From NCBI GenBank assembly GCA_003281685.1, contig QCBH01000001.1, positions 227,513 to 291,512 on the forward strand: 64,000 nucleotides of DNA. The letters are read 5' to 3'. This document shows positions 44,718-54,575 of this stretch, one piece after another (position 1 is the stretch's first letter; each line of letters begins with the position of its first letter). The notes below the pieces were generated by a model. It made no database searches, had not been told where the DNA came from, and saw only the letters and a program-made list of their open reading frames with translations. A program made the position numbers and the translations under genes. The DNA comes from Prochlorococcus sp. AG-347-E23. Its GTDB lineage: Bacteria; Cyanobacteriota; Cyanobacteriia; PCC-6307; Cyanobiaceae.

Positions 44718-46204
44718 AACAAGTATCAATTATTTTCCCGAATCAACTTTTTAGAGAAAGCCCAATCTTAAAAATAAATTGTGAAGTTTTGATTTTGGAA
44801 GACTCATTATTTTTTGGAAATGATAAATTTCATAAATTAATTAATCATAAAAATAAGTTAGTTTTTCATAGAGCATCTATGCTCGCTTATAAAAATTATT
44901 TAGAAAAATCTGGCTTTAAAGTTTTATATATCGAAAACAAGAATAATCTTTCTACAGTTGACTACTTATCGGAATTTATCAAAGATAAATATCAGAAAAT
45001 AAATCTCATTGACCCTCATGATTTTTTAATAATGAAGAGGATTAATAATTTTGTTGAAAGTAATAATTTAGCTTTAAATATTTTGCCTTCTCCTATGTTT
45101 ATGAGCAGTGAAGATTTAAAAGATTTATTTGCATCAAATACAAAAAAACCTCTTATGGGAAGATTTTATGAGAATCAAAGAAAGAGCCAAAAGATATTAG
45201 TTAATCCTGATGATACACCTAAAGGTGGTAAATGGAGTTTCGATGAAATGAACAGAAAAAAATTACCAAAAAAAATAAATATACCCGATACACCTAAATT
45301 ACAAAAAAATAAATTTGTAGTTAATGCAGAAAGGTCATTAGCCAATTTTGATATTGAGTTTATTGGAGAAAGTAATAACTTTTTATATCCAACTAATTTT
45401 GAAGAGGCAGATGAATGGTTAAATGATTTTTTTAAACATAGATTTTTCTTATTTGGTGATTATGAGGATGCTATTTCTAAAGAAAATTCTTTTTTATGGC
45501 ACAGTTTACTCTCTCCTCTTTTAAATAGCGGATTATTAACCCCAGATGTAGTAGTAAATAAAGCATTACTTTTTGCAAAAAATAATAATGTTCCTATTAA
45601 CTCTTTAGAGGGCTTTATTCGTCAAATTATTGGATGGAGAGAATTTATTTGCCTCGTCTATAAAAAGTACGGAACAAAGATGCGAAATAGTAATTTTTGG
45701 AATTTTGAAGATAAGCCAATTTCAAAATCTTTTTATCAAGGAAATACAGGAATCGAACCAGTAGACGTTGTTATAAAAAATATTATTAAATTTGGTTATT
45801 GTCATCATATTGAGCGGCTAATGATTGTTGGCAACTTTATGCTTCTATGTAGAATTCATCCCAACCAAGTTTATAAATGGTTTATGGAAATGTTTATTGA
45901 TTCTTATGATTGGGTTATGGTCCCAAATGTTTACGGAATGAGTCAGTTTAGTGATGGCGGTATCTTTTCAACAAAGCCATATATATCAAGCTCTAATTAT
46001 GTAAAAAAAATGTCTAATTTTAAAAGTGGCCCATGGTGTGAAATATGGGATGGCTTATTTTGGAAATTTATTAAAGATAATGAAAGTTTTTTTAGAAAGC
46101 AATATCGTCTTGCAATGTTAACGAGAAATCTCGATAAAATGTCAGAGGAAAAATTAAATAATCACTTAAAAACGGCCGATAAATTTTTAAGAGATATTCA
46201 ATAA
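44714..46204 (+). CDS. Photolyase/cryptochrome-related protein (FeS-BCP group) with an altered iron-sulfur site
   Basis: The 496-residue protein belongs to the deoxyribodipyrimidine photolyase-related (PhrB-like) group. Signature parts are the N-terminal [28 protein letters not shown] near residue 305, [15 protein letters not shown] near 363, and [14 protein letters not shown] near 403. Relatives repair (6-4) photoproducts or act as light sensors with FAD and often a 4Fe-4S cluster. Here the C-terminal segment where relatives carry CxxC plus a third cysteine reads [13 protein letters not shown], leaving one cysteine (C442), so cluster binding is doubtful. Confidence 0.85.
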   Translation: MKQVSIIFPNQLFRESPILKINCEVLILEDSLFFGNDKFHKLINHKNKLVFHRASMLAYKNYLEKSGFKVLYIENKNNLSTVDYLSEFIKDKYQKINLIDPHDFLIMKRINNFVESNNLALNILPSPMFMSSEDLKDLFASNTKKPLMGRFYENQRKSQKILVNPDDTPKGGKWSFDEMNRKKLPKKINIPDTPKLQKNKFVVNAERSLANFDIEFIGESNNFLYPTNFEEADEWLNDFFKHRFFLFGDYEDAISKENSFLWHSLLSPLLNSGLLTPDVVVNKALLFAKNNNVPINSLEGFIRQIIGWREFICLVYKKYGTKMRNSNFWNFEDKPISKSFYQGNTGIEPVDVVIKNIIKFGYCHHIERLMIVGNFMLLCRIHPNQVYKWFMEMFIDSYDWVMVPNVYGMSQFSDGGIFSTKPYISSSNYVKKMSNFKSGPWCEIWDGLFWKFIKDNESFFRKQYRLAMLTRNLDKMSEEKLNNHLKTADKFLRDIQ

Positions 46205-46309
46205 ATTAAGAGTAATGACCTACAGTTGTCTTTGAAAAATTAAAAGAATATTATGTAATGAAGAAATATTAAGTAAGGATGTTAGCTTAAGTAAAATTAG
46301 ATTTATGTA

Positions 46310-46489
46310 ATGAGAATCGGAACACTTTTTTTAAAAAGTAATTCGACGGGAATTATCACTTTTTCTGAATTAGATTGGATAACTACCCATCAATCTATTT
46401 TCACTAGGTTGGAGGAATCCGTAGCAATTAAATTAGGCAGAATGCTTGATGCAGGATCTATCAATATTGGTTGCCGTTTGAAATCCTGA
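46310..46489 (+). CDS. Small hypothetical protein (59 residues)
   Basis: An ATG-started open frame gives MRIGTLFLKSNSTGIITFSE as its first residues and ends INIGCRLKS. The composition is protein-like (alternating hydrophobic and polar, WITTHQSIFTRLEE), and it occupies an otherwise empty 498-base gap. A family is not recognised and no strong ribosome binding site is seen. Confidence is moderate. Confidence 0.5.
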   Translation: MRIGTLFLKSNSTGIITFSELDWITTHQSIFTRLEESVAIKLGRMLDAGSINIGCRLKS

Positions 46490-46508
46490 ATAAGTTTTTA
46501 TTTTAATA

Positions 46509-46652
46509 ATGAAGTATCAAAAAGAGAAAAAAATATTTTTTCGGGAAAGAATCCATTCTTTAAATATCTTTCTTTTTTTAGGATTTAATCTTTCACTTAT
46601 TTCTGTCTTAGGTTTTATTTGGTTTAATTCTGCAATTGAAAAAGTAGTTTAA
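46509..46652 (+). CDS. Small single-helix membrane protein (47 residues)
   Basis: An ATG-started frame gives a basic N-terminus (KYQKEKKIFFRERIH) and one long hydrophobic helix (LNIFLFLGFNLSLISVLGFI), then a short tail. Short one-helix proteins of this type are common near photosynthetic or membrane genes in cyanobacteria. It lies 19 bases after the 59-residue gene. No family is assigned. Confidence 0.45.
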   Translation: MKYQKEKKIFFRERIHSLNIFLFLGFNLSLISVLGFIWFNSAIEKVV

Positions 46653-46702
46653 ATTTTTGAATTTTTTGTATATTAAAGTTATCTTTAAAAATTAATTATA
46701 TT

Positions 46703-48019
46703 TTGAGCATAGGATATTTACAAAGAAAGGCAGCTTGGGAAATTTTATTAAAAGTTAGTTCTGGTGATTTTTCTGATCATGCTCTTGAAAAGGTTTTAAA
46801 AAATTATCAATTTAATCCTCTTGATATAGCTTTTATTACGGAATTATCTTTTGGATGCATAAGGTATAGAAAATTTCTTGATCTTTGGACGGATCATACA
46901 TCAAAAATTACTCATAAAAAGCAGCCTCCAAAGTTAAGATGGCTTCTGCATATAGGTTTGTATCAACTATTGAAAATGGATAAAATCCCATTTCCTGCTG
47001 CTATTTCTACCACTGTAGAAGTAGCTAAAAAAACAGATTTAAATGGTTTAGCAGGAACTGTAAATGCGATATTGAGAAATGCATCAAGAAAATTAGACCA
47101 AAAAATCTTTCCGGAATTATCTTCTGATAGAAAAGAAAGAATTTCATATCTTGAATCATTTCCATTATGGCTTGTGAAGGATCTTTATAAATGGGTCGGC
47201 AATAGCGAGGGTGAAAATATCATTAAGGCATTTAATAAAAAACCATCAATTGATTTGAGAATTAACTCATTAAAAACTAATTTAGATAACTTTTTGAAAG
47301 TTCTTCATGAAAATAAAATTGATGCAGAAATTATTAATGATTTACATAATGGAATTTCTTTAAAATCTAATCCAAGATCTATAAAAAATTTACCAGGATA
47401 TAGTGATGGACTTTGGACAATTCAAGATAGATCTTCTCAGTGGATAGCACCTCTCTTAAATCCAAAAGAAGGTGAAAAGATTTTAGATGCTTGTGCAGCT
47501 CCAGGAAGTAAGTCTACCCACCTTGCAGAATTAACAAATGATAGTGCTGAAATCATTGCCGTAGATAGATCAGCAAAAAGATTGAAAATACTGCAATCAA
47601 ATTTAGAAAGGTTAAATTTGAAATCTGTTAATACCCTTAAGGCTGATGCTACGAGTTTGATTGAATTAAATCCTAAGTTTATATCTTATTTTGATAAGAT
47701 TTTATTAGATGCTCCATGTTCAGGCATTGGAACTCTTTCCAGGAATCCAGATTCTAGATGGTCTTTAAGTAAAGAAAAAATAAAATCTTTAACTTTATTA
47801 CAGGAAAAACTTTTGGAGAGTATTTTCCCTCTTTTGAAAAAAGATGGCACTTTAGTTTATTCAACTTGTACTATTTGTCCAGATGAAAATAATTTATTAA
47901 TTGAACGATTTATTGAAAAAAATAAAACTTTAAAATTGGTTAGCCAAAAGCAAATTTTCCCTAGCTTGGATTATCCTGGTGATGGATTTTATTCTGCAAT
48001 AATTTCTTATAAATCTTAA
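46703..48019 (+). CDS. rsmB: 16S rRNA (cytosine-967-C5)-methyltransferase
   Basis: RsmB (Sun) methylates C967 of 16S rRNA. The 438-residue protein has an N-terminal NusB-like RNA-binding domain (residues 1-130) and a C-terminal SAM methyltransferase domain. The SAM loop DACAAPGSKSTHLAEL lies near 259, and the two catalytic cysteines are in LDAPCSGIGTLSRNP near 329-343 and YSTCTICPDEN near 384. The TTG start gives normal length. Confidence 0.95.
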   Translation: MSIGYLQRKAAWEILLKVSSGDFSDHALEKVLKNYQFNPLDIAFITELSFGCIRYRKFLDLWTDHTSKITHKKQPPKLRWLLHIGLYQLLKMDKIPFPAAISTTVEVAKKTDLNGLAGTVNAILRNASRKLDQKIFPELSSDRKERISYLESFPLWLVKDLYKWVGNSEGENIIKAFNKKPSIDLRINSLKTNLDNFLKVLHENKIDAEIINDLHNGISLKSNPRSIKNLPGYSDGLWTIQDRSSQWIAPLLNPKEGEKILDACAAPGSKSTHLAELTNDSAEIIAVDRSAKRLKILQSNLERLNLKSVNTLKADATSLIELNPKFISYFDKILLDAPCSGIGTLSRNPDSRWSLSKEKIKSLTLLQEKLLESIFPLLKKDGTLVYSTCTICPDENNLLIERFIEKNKTLKLVSQKQIFPSLDYPGDGFYSAIISYKS

Positions 48020-48028
48020 AAATATAAT

Positions 48029-49807
48029 TTATTTATTAATTGGAATTTTATAAATTTCAGATATGAACTTCTTCCATAAATAAGCTGCATTCCCACTAGA
48101 TAATTCAGATTCCTTGTTATCGTCGTAACCTATCCAGATCCCTGTTGTAAGGTTATCAATGGAACCAATAAACCAGAGATCTTTATTTCCATCAGATGTT
48201 CCTGTTTTCCCATAAATTTTCTTTCCTTTTATAGAGGCTGCTTTTGAAGTGCCTTCTTTTACAGATTTTTCAAGAAGTTTATTTATTTTCTTGTTTATTT
48301 TTAAATCTAATATTTTCTTGGAAATAGATTTATTTTCCCAAATAGGTTGTTTTTTAAATGATTCTATTTTTTCTATGATTTCAGGGTTTTGAATCTTCCC
48401 ATTATTATTAATTGCAGAATATGCATTTGTGATGTTTAAAAGATTATCTCCGTAGGCACCAATAGCTAATGATGGGAATTCCTCAAACTCTTGCTCGTAA
48501 CCTAGTCCAAATGAATTCGCTAAATTAATAGTATTTTTTAAGCCGATTTTTTTTGTTATTGATATTGGAACGATATTTGATGAACTTTTAAATGATTCAA
48601 TCAAAGATATTGAACCTCTATAGTCTTCTGAAAAATTTTTTGGGCAATAACTTTCCCAGCATATTGGTAAGTCTTCAAATTTATCGCTTAATTTTATTCC
48701 TTCTATTAATGCAGCAGCATAAGGGATTATTTTAAAAGTAGAACCTAAAGGTCTTACAGATGAAATCACTCTATTGTATTCGTTAATTGATGGATTTTTG
48801 CTGGTTATCATTGTCCTGATTAGTCCAGTTTTTGATTCAATTGATAACAGAGCAAATTCAAGTTCTTTAGGCCCAGCATATCTTGATATTTTTTGACCTT
48901 TTTCTTGCCAATCTTTTTTGATAGAAGATTTAATTCTTAAAAACTTATAATCATTTTTACTTCCAATTTTTTTATCTGTTTCCTGAAGAATAAAGTTTAT
49001 TAGTAATTTATCATCTAAAAAATTATCAGCTGTTTGATAATTTAACTTTATTTTTTCTTTAATAGCCTGATTCTTATTTGCTAGAGAAATATATCCATCA
49101 ACATACATTGATTCAAGAACTTTATTTCTATTTTTAATAGCTAGTTCTAAATTTTGATAAGGTGAATAAATTGATGGAGCTGGAGCTAATCCTGCAATTA
49201 ATGCGATCTCTGATAATGTCAATTCTTCTATAAATTTTCCAAAATAAACTTGGGCAGCCTCGTCTACCCCGTATGCTCCTGATCCTAGATAAATATTATT
49301 TAAATATAATTTTAAAATTTGATTTTTGTTATACCTAAATTCAAGTATGAGTGATATAAATATTTCTTTGATTTTTCTTTGAAAACTTAAATCATTATTT
49401 AGAAAAAGTAATCTAGCAACTTGTTGTGTAATCGTACTTCCTCCCTCTTTAACATAACCACTTCTAATATTTTGAATAAGGGCACGTGAAATACTTTTTA
49501 AATCTATTCCATGATGTTTATAAAATCTTTTATCCTCAGAAGATATAAAAGAATGTTTAAGAAAAAATGGAATTTTATGATAACTATTATCTATTTCAAA
49601 TTTGCGGCTTAATTTGCTTATTATTTTATTATCAGAAGATGATATTACGTAAGAATATTTGATTTCCCGAGACTTTTTATTTTTAGAAACGTCAAATTTT
49701 AAGGTATTAAATATTAGATTAAAAAAATAAAAAGATACTCCAGAAAAAATTAATATTTGAATTATTAAAACAAAAGATTTGAATTTAATCTTTTGCACCT
49801 TAAGCAA
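48029..49807 (-). CDS. Class A penicillin-binding protein
   Basis: This 592-residue bifunctional enzyme polymerises and cross-links peptidoglycan. After one N-terminal transmembrane helix comes the glycosyltransferase domain with SSEDKRFYKHHGID near residues 88-101 and GGSTITQQVARL near 122. The transpeptidase domain has the STFK motif (S near 353, in RPLGSTFKII), SSNIVPIS and KTGTSDGNKDLWF near 533. It overlaps the chlG end by eight bases. The exact paralogue name is uncertain. Confidence 0.93.
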   Translation of the reverse strand: MLKVQKIKFKSFVLIIQILIFSGVSFYFFNLIFNTLKFDVSKNKKSREIKYSYVISSSDNKIISKLSRKFEIDNSYHKIPFFLKHSFISSEDKRFYKHHGIDLKSISRALIQNIRSGYVKEGGSTITQQVARLLFLNNDLSFQRKIKEIFISLILEFRYNKNQILKLYLNNIYLGSGAYGVDEAAQVYFGKFIEELTLSEIALIAGLAPAPSIYSPYQNLELAIKNRNKVLESMYVDGYISLANKNQAIKEKIKLNYQTADNFLDDKLLINFILQETDKKIGSKNDYKFLRIKSSIKKDWQEKGQKISRYAGPKELEFALLSIESKTGLIRTMITSKNPSINEYNRVISSVRPLGSTFKIIPYAAALIEGIKLSDKFEDLPICWESYCPKNFSEDYRGSISLIESFKSSSNIVPISITKKIGLKNTINLANSFGLGYEQEFEEFPSLAIGAYGDNLLNITNAYSAINNNGKIQNPEIIEKIESFKKQPIWENKSISKKILDLKINKKINKLLEKSVKEGTSKAASIKGKKIYGKTGTSDGNKDLWFIGSIDNLTTGIWIGYDDNKESELSSGNAAYLWKKFISEIYKIPINK

Positions 49808-50747
49808 CTAAAAAACTATGTCCTATCGCTAAAGCTGTAACTAACATCCCAGTGATAAGGAATGGTTGGGCACTCGCTTGATATTTGACATCAAACTTTA
49901 GAGGATCTCTTAGTAACCACATATCTTGAAATGTTATTTGTGGAATTACCAATAAAACCAAAATTACAGATGCTAAATGTTGACCAATAATGACTAATAC
50001 TATAACCATTGCTAATTGAAAAATATCAATCAGTCCTGCACTTATTCTACTTGCATTTTTAATTCCAAAAACTACTGGTAGAGAATTCAAGCCAAGCTTT
50101 GAGTCTCCTTCAACACTTTTGAAATCATTAATAACAGCAATTCCAAGTCCTGAGAGGCTATAAGCAAGTGTTAGTATCGCCGTCACGATTGTTAATTTCC
50201 CAAACAAGGCTTGTCCTGCCCACCAAGGTAAAGCTATATAAGATGCTCCTAATGCATAATTCCCAAGCCAACCATTCTGTTTTAATTTGAGTGGTGGAGC
50301 AGAATATATATAACTAACAAAGGAACCTCCTAATGCCAAAAGTAAGACGGAGGGGAAGCTGTGCTTAGCATATAAATCTAATAGAAAAGCAACTATTAAA
50401 CCCGCTATAAGTAATACCCAGATTTGTATTTTTACATCTTTAATTGAAATTTTCCCAGAAGGAATTGGTCTATTTGGTTCATTAATTGCATCAATTTCTT
50501 TATCAAAAAAATCATTTATGGTTTGGGTATAACCAGCCAGAAGCGGTCCACTCATCAACATACATGCTAATGAAGCTAGAACATTACTAAATGTCCATTC
50601 AAAATTCCCACTTGCAGCTGCTCCACAAATAACTCCCCATATCAAAGGGATCCACGTTATGGGTTTCATTAACTGTATACGGAGTTTCCATATACTTGAT
50701 GTTTCAGAGGCACCTTTAATTCCTAATAGTTGTTTTGGATCATTCAC
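49800..50747 (-). CDS. chlG: Chlorophyll synthase
   Basis: ChlG prenylates chlorophyllide, the last step of chlorophyll synthesis (divinyl forms in Prochlorococcus). The 315-residue membrane protein has about eight helices and the UbiA signature NDFFDKEIDAINEPNRPIPS near residues 92-111. A second aspartate-rich site is in INDFKSVEGDSKLG near 205. It starts nine bases after the DUF2862 gene. Confidence 0.96.
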   Translation of the reverse strand: MNDPKQLLGIKGASETSSIWKLRIQLMKPITWIPLIWGVICGAAASGNFEWTFSNVLASLACMLMSGPLLAGYTQTINDFFDKEIDAINEPNRPIPSGKISIKDVKIQIWVLLIAGLIVAFLLDLYAKHSFPSVLLLALGGSFVSYIYSAPPLKLKQNGWLGNYALGASYIALPWWAGQALFGKLTIVTAILTLAYSLSGLGIAVINDFKSVEGDSKLGLNSLPVVFGIKNASRISAGLIDIFQLAMVIVLVIIGQHLASVILVLLVIPQITFQDMWLLRDPLKFDVKYQASAQPFLITGMLVTALAIGHSFLVA

Positions 50748-50755
50748 TTTATTCT

Positions 50756-50980
50756 TTAACCTTTCTCAATTTCTTCTGGGAAAAACCAATTTTGCTCACC
50801 ATTCTGAAATTTTGCGGTGATTCCAATACTTCTGCCGTCTGTCATTTTATAGCCTGTTATTACGGCTTTAGGACTCGAGGATATTTGATCGATTAATTTA
50901 GCTGGTAGTCTATCTTTTACTTTGTTAATGTTAATTTTGATTTTACTACCGATTTTGGGTAATAATTTTGTTTCAGCCAT
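50756..50980 (-). CDS. DUF2862 small protein
   Basis: The 74-residue protein (KIGSKIKININKVKDRLPAK, then GITAKFQNGEQNWFFPEEI) matches the DUF2862 family of cyanobacteria, usually next to chlG, as here. It looks like a small beta-rich domain. The gene order hints at a link with chlorophyll metabolism, but there is no direct evidence in the sequence. Confidence 0.85.
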   Translation of the reverse strand: MAETKLLPKIGSKIKININKVKDRLPAKLIDQISSSPKAVITGYKMTDGRSIGITAKFQNGEQNWFFPEEIEKG

Positions 50981-51039
50981 AAGAGGTAAAATGGAAGCTA
51001 TTATGCAAGATTAACAGCATTTGGACAATTTTTACTAAA

Positions 51040-51810
51040 ATGGTAGCTCTTCGTTTAATTCCTTGTTTAGATGTCGCCCATGGCAGAGTGGTTAAAGGTG
51101 TAAATTTTGTTAACTTGAGAGACTCAGGCGATCCTGTTGAATTGGCTTGTAGGTATTCTGATGAGGGTGCAGATGAATTGGTATTCTTAGATATTAGAGC
51201 TAGTGTAGATAATAGAAATACATTAGTTGATCTTGTCTCTAGGACCGCAAAATCAGTAAAAATCCCATTTACAGTAGGTGGAGGAATAGATTCTGTTTCT
51301 TCAATTAATGATCTTTTAAGAGCTGGAGCGGATAAAGTAAGTTTGAATTCTTCTGCAGTTAGAAATCCAGATTTAATTTCTAAAAGTTCTAGAGAATTTG
51401 GCAATCAATGTATCGTGATAGCAATTGATGCTCGAAGAAAAGTTAATAAGTTTGGTGAGTGGGAGGTATATGTAAAAGGAGGGCGAGAAAATACTGGTAT
51501 AGATGTATTAAGTTGGGCAAAGAAAGTTGAGGAGTTAGGCGCTGGGGAAATATTGCTTACTTCAATGGACGGTGATGGAACACAGAATGGATATGATTTG
51601 AATCTGACAGAATCTGTTGCAAATATTGTTGATATCCCAGTAATTGCTTCCGGAGGAGCAGGCTCTCTAGAAGATATCTATGATGTTTTCAAAGAAGGCA
51701 GGGCATCAGCAGCACTTTTAGCATCATTACTTCATGATAAGAAACTTACTTTAAAAGAAATAAAAACTTTCCTCCTCGAAAAAAAACTTTCAATTAGACC
51801 ATATGAATAA
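51040..51810 (+). CDS. hisF: Imidazole glycerol phosphate synthase, cyclase subunit
   Basis: HisF and HisH form the ring of IGP in histidine synthesis. The 256-residue TIM-barrel protein has the catalytic aspartates in [14 protein letters not shown] (D11) and [10 protein letters not shown] near residue 130. Phosphate-binding loops TVGGGI and [13 protein letters not shown] are also present. The ATG at 51040 gives the family N-terminus. It is divergent from the DUF2862 gene. Confidence 0.97.
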   Translation: MVALRLIPCLDVAHGRVVKGVNFVNLRDSGDPVELACRYSDEGADELVFLDIRASVDNRNTLVDLVSRTAKSVKIPFTVGGGIDSVSSINDLLRAGADKVSLNSSAVRNPDLISKSSREFGNQCIVIAIDARRKVNKFGEWEVYVKGGRENTGIDVLSWAKKVEELGAGEILLTSMDGDGTQNGYDLNLTESVANIVDIPVIASGGAGSLEDIYDVFKEGRASAALLASLLHDKKLTLKEIKTFLLEKKLSIRPYE

Positions 51811-51852
51811 AAATTTTAATTTAATCCCAAAAAATAAGTTAAAAATTTAAAA

Positions 51853-52554
51853 ATGAAATTTACAAAAACTATCGAAGTTAGAAATATATTTAATAAAATT
51901 TCCTACAAATATGACTTTTTAAATAATCTATTAAGTTTTGGGCTGCACAGATTATGGAAAAAGAAATTAGTTAATTTATTGGAACCTTTAAATGGTGAAG
52001 ATTGGGCTGATTTATGCTGTGGAACTGGTGATTTAGCATTCTTAATTTCTGAGAGAGTTAGTCCAAGGGGTTCAATAACTGGGATTGACAGTGCAGAGGA
52101 TATTTTAAATATTGCAAAGAAAAAATCAGAGCTTAAAAAAAATAAATTTATTAAATGGGAAATTAAAGATGTATTAGAAATTAATGATTATTCAAAAAAT
52201 TTTGATGGGATTTGTATGTCATATGGACTAAGAAACTTGAATAATGTTGAAGAAGGAATAAAAAAAGTTTTTTATCTTTTGAAGGATAAAGGAAGGGCAG
52301 GATTTTTGGATTTTAATCACTCAAGAAGAAATTCTTTATCTAATATTTTTCAGAAAATTTATTTAAGATTAGTTGTAGTAACTATTTCGCGGCTTTTTAA
52401 TTTAGGTCCAGAGTACGCATATATTGAAAAAAGTATTAGAAATTTTCCAAAAAAAAATGAGCTTATAAATATTGCTAAGGAAGTTGGATTTAAAAAAGCT
52501 GAATTTAGGACTATTTTGGGGGGGCAAATGGGAATACTAATTTTAACTAAATAA
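51853..52554 (+). CDS. menG: Demethylphylloquinol methyltransferase (UbiE/MenG family)
   Basis: In Prochlorococcus this enzyme adds the last methyl to phylloquinone, the photosystem I cofactor. The 233-residue protein has the SAM loop WADLCCGTGDLAF near residues 50-62, GIDSAEDIL near 77, and the family block YGLRNLNNVEEGIKKVF near 125. The C-terminal RTILGGQMGILILTK is diagnostic for UbiE/MenG. Confidence 0.93.
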   Translation: MKFTKTIEVRNIFNKISYKYDFLNNLLSFGLHRLWKKKLVNLLEPLNGEDWADLCCGTGDLAFLISERVSPRGSITGIDSAEDILNIAKKKSELKKNKFIKWEIKDVLEINDYSKNFDGICMSYGLRNLNNVEEGIKKVFYLLKDKGRAGFLDFNHSRRNSLSNIFQKIYLRLVVVTISRLFNLGPEYAYIEKSIRNFPKKNELINIAKEVGFKKAEFRTILGGQMGILILTK

Positions 52555-52559
52555 AGAAT

Positions 52560-53090
52560 TTAGTTTTTTATTTTTCTCCAACAAAAAGAACACTTTCCCC
52601 ATCTTTTGATTTCGCCCTCAGGAGTAGGGGAATTACAGAGAGTACAAATGCACATGTTATTTTGATGGATTCTGCTTGGATGCTTTGCCCAAACTATCTT
52701 TGCATTAGTAGCTTTGATATTTTTATTTTTAATTTCATAATTTTGTATTATTTTTATTTCATTCAAAGTTATTCCAATTTTCTCGATTCTCTCTTTTAAT
52801 TTATGCTTGTTGTAGATTAAAGCTTGGCGCCACTGTGGATGATTTACTGCAATAGTAAGTATTTTTTTTTCAATATTTAGTGGTTGGCATTCTTGAAATA
52901 GTTCCAAGCCGATTAAGTTCTTCCAATTTTCTTTGATTTTAGAAAGTTTATCTAATTCTCCGCAGGATTTTTTGAAATTATCAAGGCAATTTTTTAATGG
53001 ATGTGGATTCCTTCTATTCACTATTGGCAAATACTTTTTGTCCAATTTGTAAAATTTACTTATTAAGACTAAAGTTAATCTAATCTTCAA
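52560..53090 (-). CDS. DUF721 (DciA-like) protein with C-terminal zinc ribbon
   Basis: The central part (ENWKNLIGLELFQECQPLNI and LTIAVNHPQWRQALIYNKHK) matches DUF721, the family of DciA, a replicative helicase loader or operator. The C-terminus has CxxC pairs (CICTLC and CSFCW) that could form a zinc ribbon, an add-on seen in cyanobacterial members. The frame is open to 53090. A shorter start at a GTG near residue 24 (IVNRRNPHP) would better fit the family and cannot be ruled out. Confidence 0.78.
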   Translation of the reverse strand: MKIRLTLVLISKFYKLDKKYLPIVNRRNPHPLKNCLDNFKKSCGELDKLSKIKENWKNLIGLELFQECQPLNIEKKILTIAVNHPQWRQALIYNKHKLKERIEKIGITLNEIKIIQNYEIKNKNIKATNAKIVWAKHPSRIHQNNMCICTLCNSPTPEGEIKRWGKCSFCWRKIKN

Positions 53091-53120
53091 AAAGATGCTC
53101 GTTGTTTTAATAAAGAATTT

Positions 53121-53870
53121 GTGAAAGTTTTTGGATCTGCAGCTAAGACAGTTTTTTGTTTAAAAAAAATTCAGGGTCAATATCCAACCTGGAGACTTCA
53201 TTACAAAATAAAATGTAAAAGTACCGAAAATGAGCTAACAAACTTGCTTGAATATTCTGAAATAAAGAAAAACCAGCCAGTAGCGATAATCGCTAGAGAA
53301 CAGTTCTCAGGGGTTGGCCAAAATTCAAAAACTTGGGTTTCTCCAAAAGGCGGGATTTGGTTAAGTGCAGCTTACCCAATATTTTCAAAAGAATTTGAAT
53401 GTAAAATATTTAATTTGTCTTTAGGTATTAAGTTATGTGAAATGCTTAGACAAGAGAATATAAATGTTTGTTTGAAATGGCCAAATGATATTTTTTTTGG
53501 TTCAAAAAAGTTGATTGGATTTTTACCAAGGGTAATATCAAGAGGCAAAGAAATTATCTATGTGAGGATAGGACTTGGCATGAATGTTTTAAATTACACT
53601 CCATCAGAAGGTATTTCACTATCAAAAGTCCTTCAAACTAAAAATATTAATCATCATTATTGGACAGCCAAAGTTCTTAAAGCTTTTTATGATGCAATTG
53701 AATGTAACAAGAAAAAAGAATATGTGATTAAATCTGCAAATAAGTTTCTTACTAAAAGTTTTTTACCTAGTGGTTATTGTCCTCATTCATGGAAAATAAG
53801 AGATATTGATTCTAATGGGAATTTAAGAATTGAAAATGAAAGCCAACTGAAGGTAATTAGAAGGTTTTGA
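53121..53870 (+). CDS. birA: Biotin-protein ligase
   Basis: BirA attaches biotin to acetyl-CoA carboxylase. The 249-residue protein has the ligase motif EQFSGVGQNSKTWVSPKGG near residues 59-77 and LKWPNDIFFGSKKLIGF near 118-134. It lacks the N-terminal HTH of bifunctional BirA, so it is a ligase only. The GTG start at 53121 is preceded by a short gap from the divergent DUF721 gene. Confidence 0.9.
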   Translation: MKVFGSAAKTVFCLKKIQGQYPTWRLHYKIKCKSTENELTNLLEYSEIKKNQPVAIIAREQFSGVGQNSKTWVSPKGGIWLSAAYPIFSKEFECKIFNLSLGIKLCEMLRQENINVCLKWPNDIFFGSKKLIGFLPRVISRGKEIIYVRIGLGMNVLNYTPSEGISLSKVLQTKNINHHYWTAKVLKAFYDAIECNKKKEYVIKSANKFLTKSFLPSGYCPHSWKIRDIDSNGNLRIENESQLKVIRRF

Positions 53871-53872
53871 AT

Positions 53873-54559
53873 TTAATTAACTTTTAATTCAACTATTCTT
53901 CCATCCTTAAATCTGGCTATTTTTTTTGCGCGATTTGCAACTTCATCTTCATGCGTTACTAAAACTATAGTTATACCTGATTCATGCAGTTTGTCAAAAA
54001 GATCTAATACATCTTCAGTAGTTTTTGAATCTAGTGCTCCAGTAGGTTCGTCTGCTAACAAAATTGCGGGGTTATTGATAATAGCCCTCGCTATAGCAAC
54101 TCGTTGTTGTTGACCTCCGGATAATTGGTTTGGGCGATTATTCATTCTTTCTGAAAGGCCAACTTTTTTTAAGGCATTCTTACCTCTCTCTAATCTTTGC
54201 TCAGGCTCAATACCAGCATAAATCATTGGCAAAGTTACGTTTTCAAGTGCAGTTGCGTCCGAAAGAAGATGAAATTGTTGAAAAACGAAGCCTAATTTTT
54301 GGTTGCGTATTTCCGCGAGCTCATCATCAGATAAATTCTCAACAGGAATACCATTTAATTTATAAATACCTTCAGATGGTCTATCTAGACATCCAATAAT
54401 ATTCATAGCTGTACTTTTGCCTGAGCCACTTGCTCCCATTACAGCTAAATAATCACCTTTATAAATTTCTAAGTTTATGCTGTCTAAGGCTTTAACAGTT
54501 AGATCTTCTTTTCCATATGTTTTAGATATATTTTCTAAACTCGCGACTTTCTTAGACAT
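53873..54559 (-). CDS. ABC transporter ATP-binding protein, LolD/MacB type
   Basis: The 228-residue ATPase has Walker A GASGSGKST near residues 41-49, the signature LSGGQQQRVAIARAI near 145 and Walker B ILLADEPTGALDS near 165. The sequence is like LolD/MacB/DevA-type ATPases that drive release or export of hydrophobic molecules with FtsX-type permeases. No permease is adjacent, so the partner is elsewhere. It lies 16 bases downstream of ndhB and may be co-transcribed with it. Confidence 0.9.
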   Translation of the reverse strand: MSKKVASLENISKTYGKEDLTVKALDSINLEIYKGDYLAVMGASGSGKSTAMNIIGCLDRPSEGIYKLNGIPVENLSDDELAEIRNQKLGFVFQQFHLLSDATALENVTLPMIYAGIEPEQRLERGKNALKKVGLSERMNNRPNQLSGGQQQRVAIARAIINNPAILLADEPTGALDSKTTEDVLDLFDKLHESGITIVLVTHEDEVANRAKKIARFKDGRIVELKVN

Positions 54560-54575
54560 TTATTGAAGAATTCTT

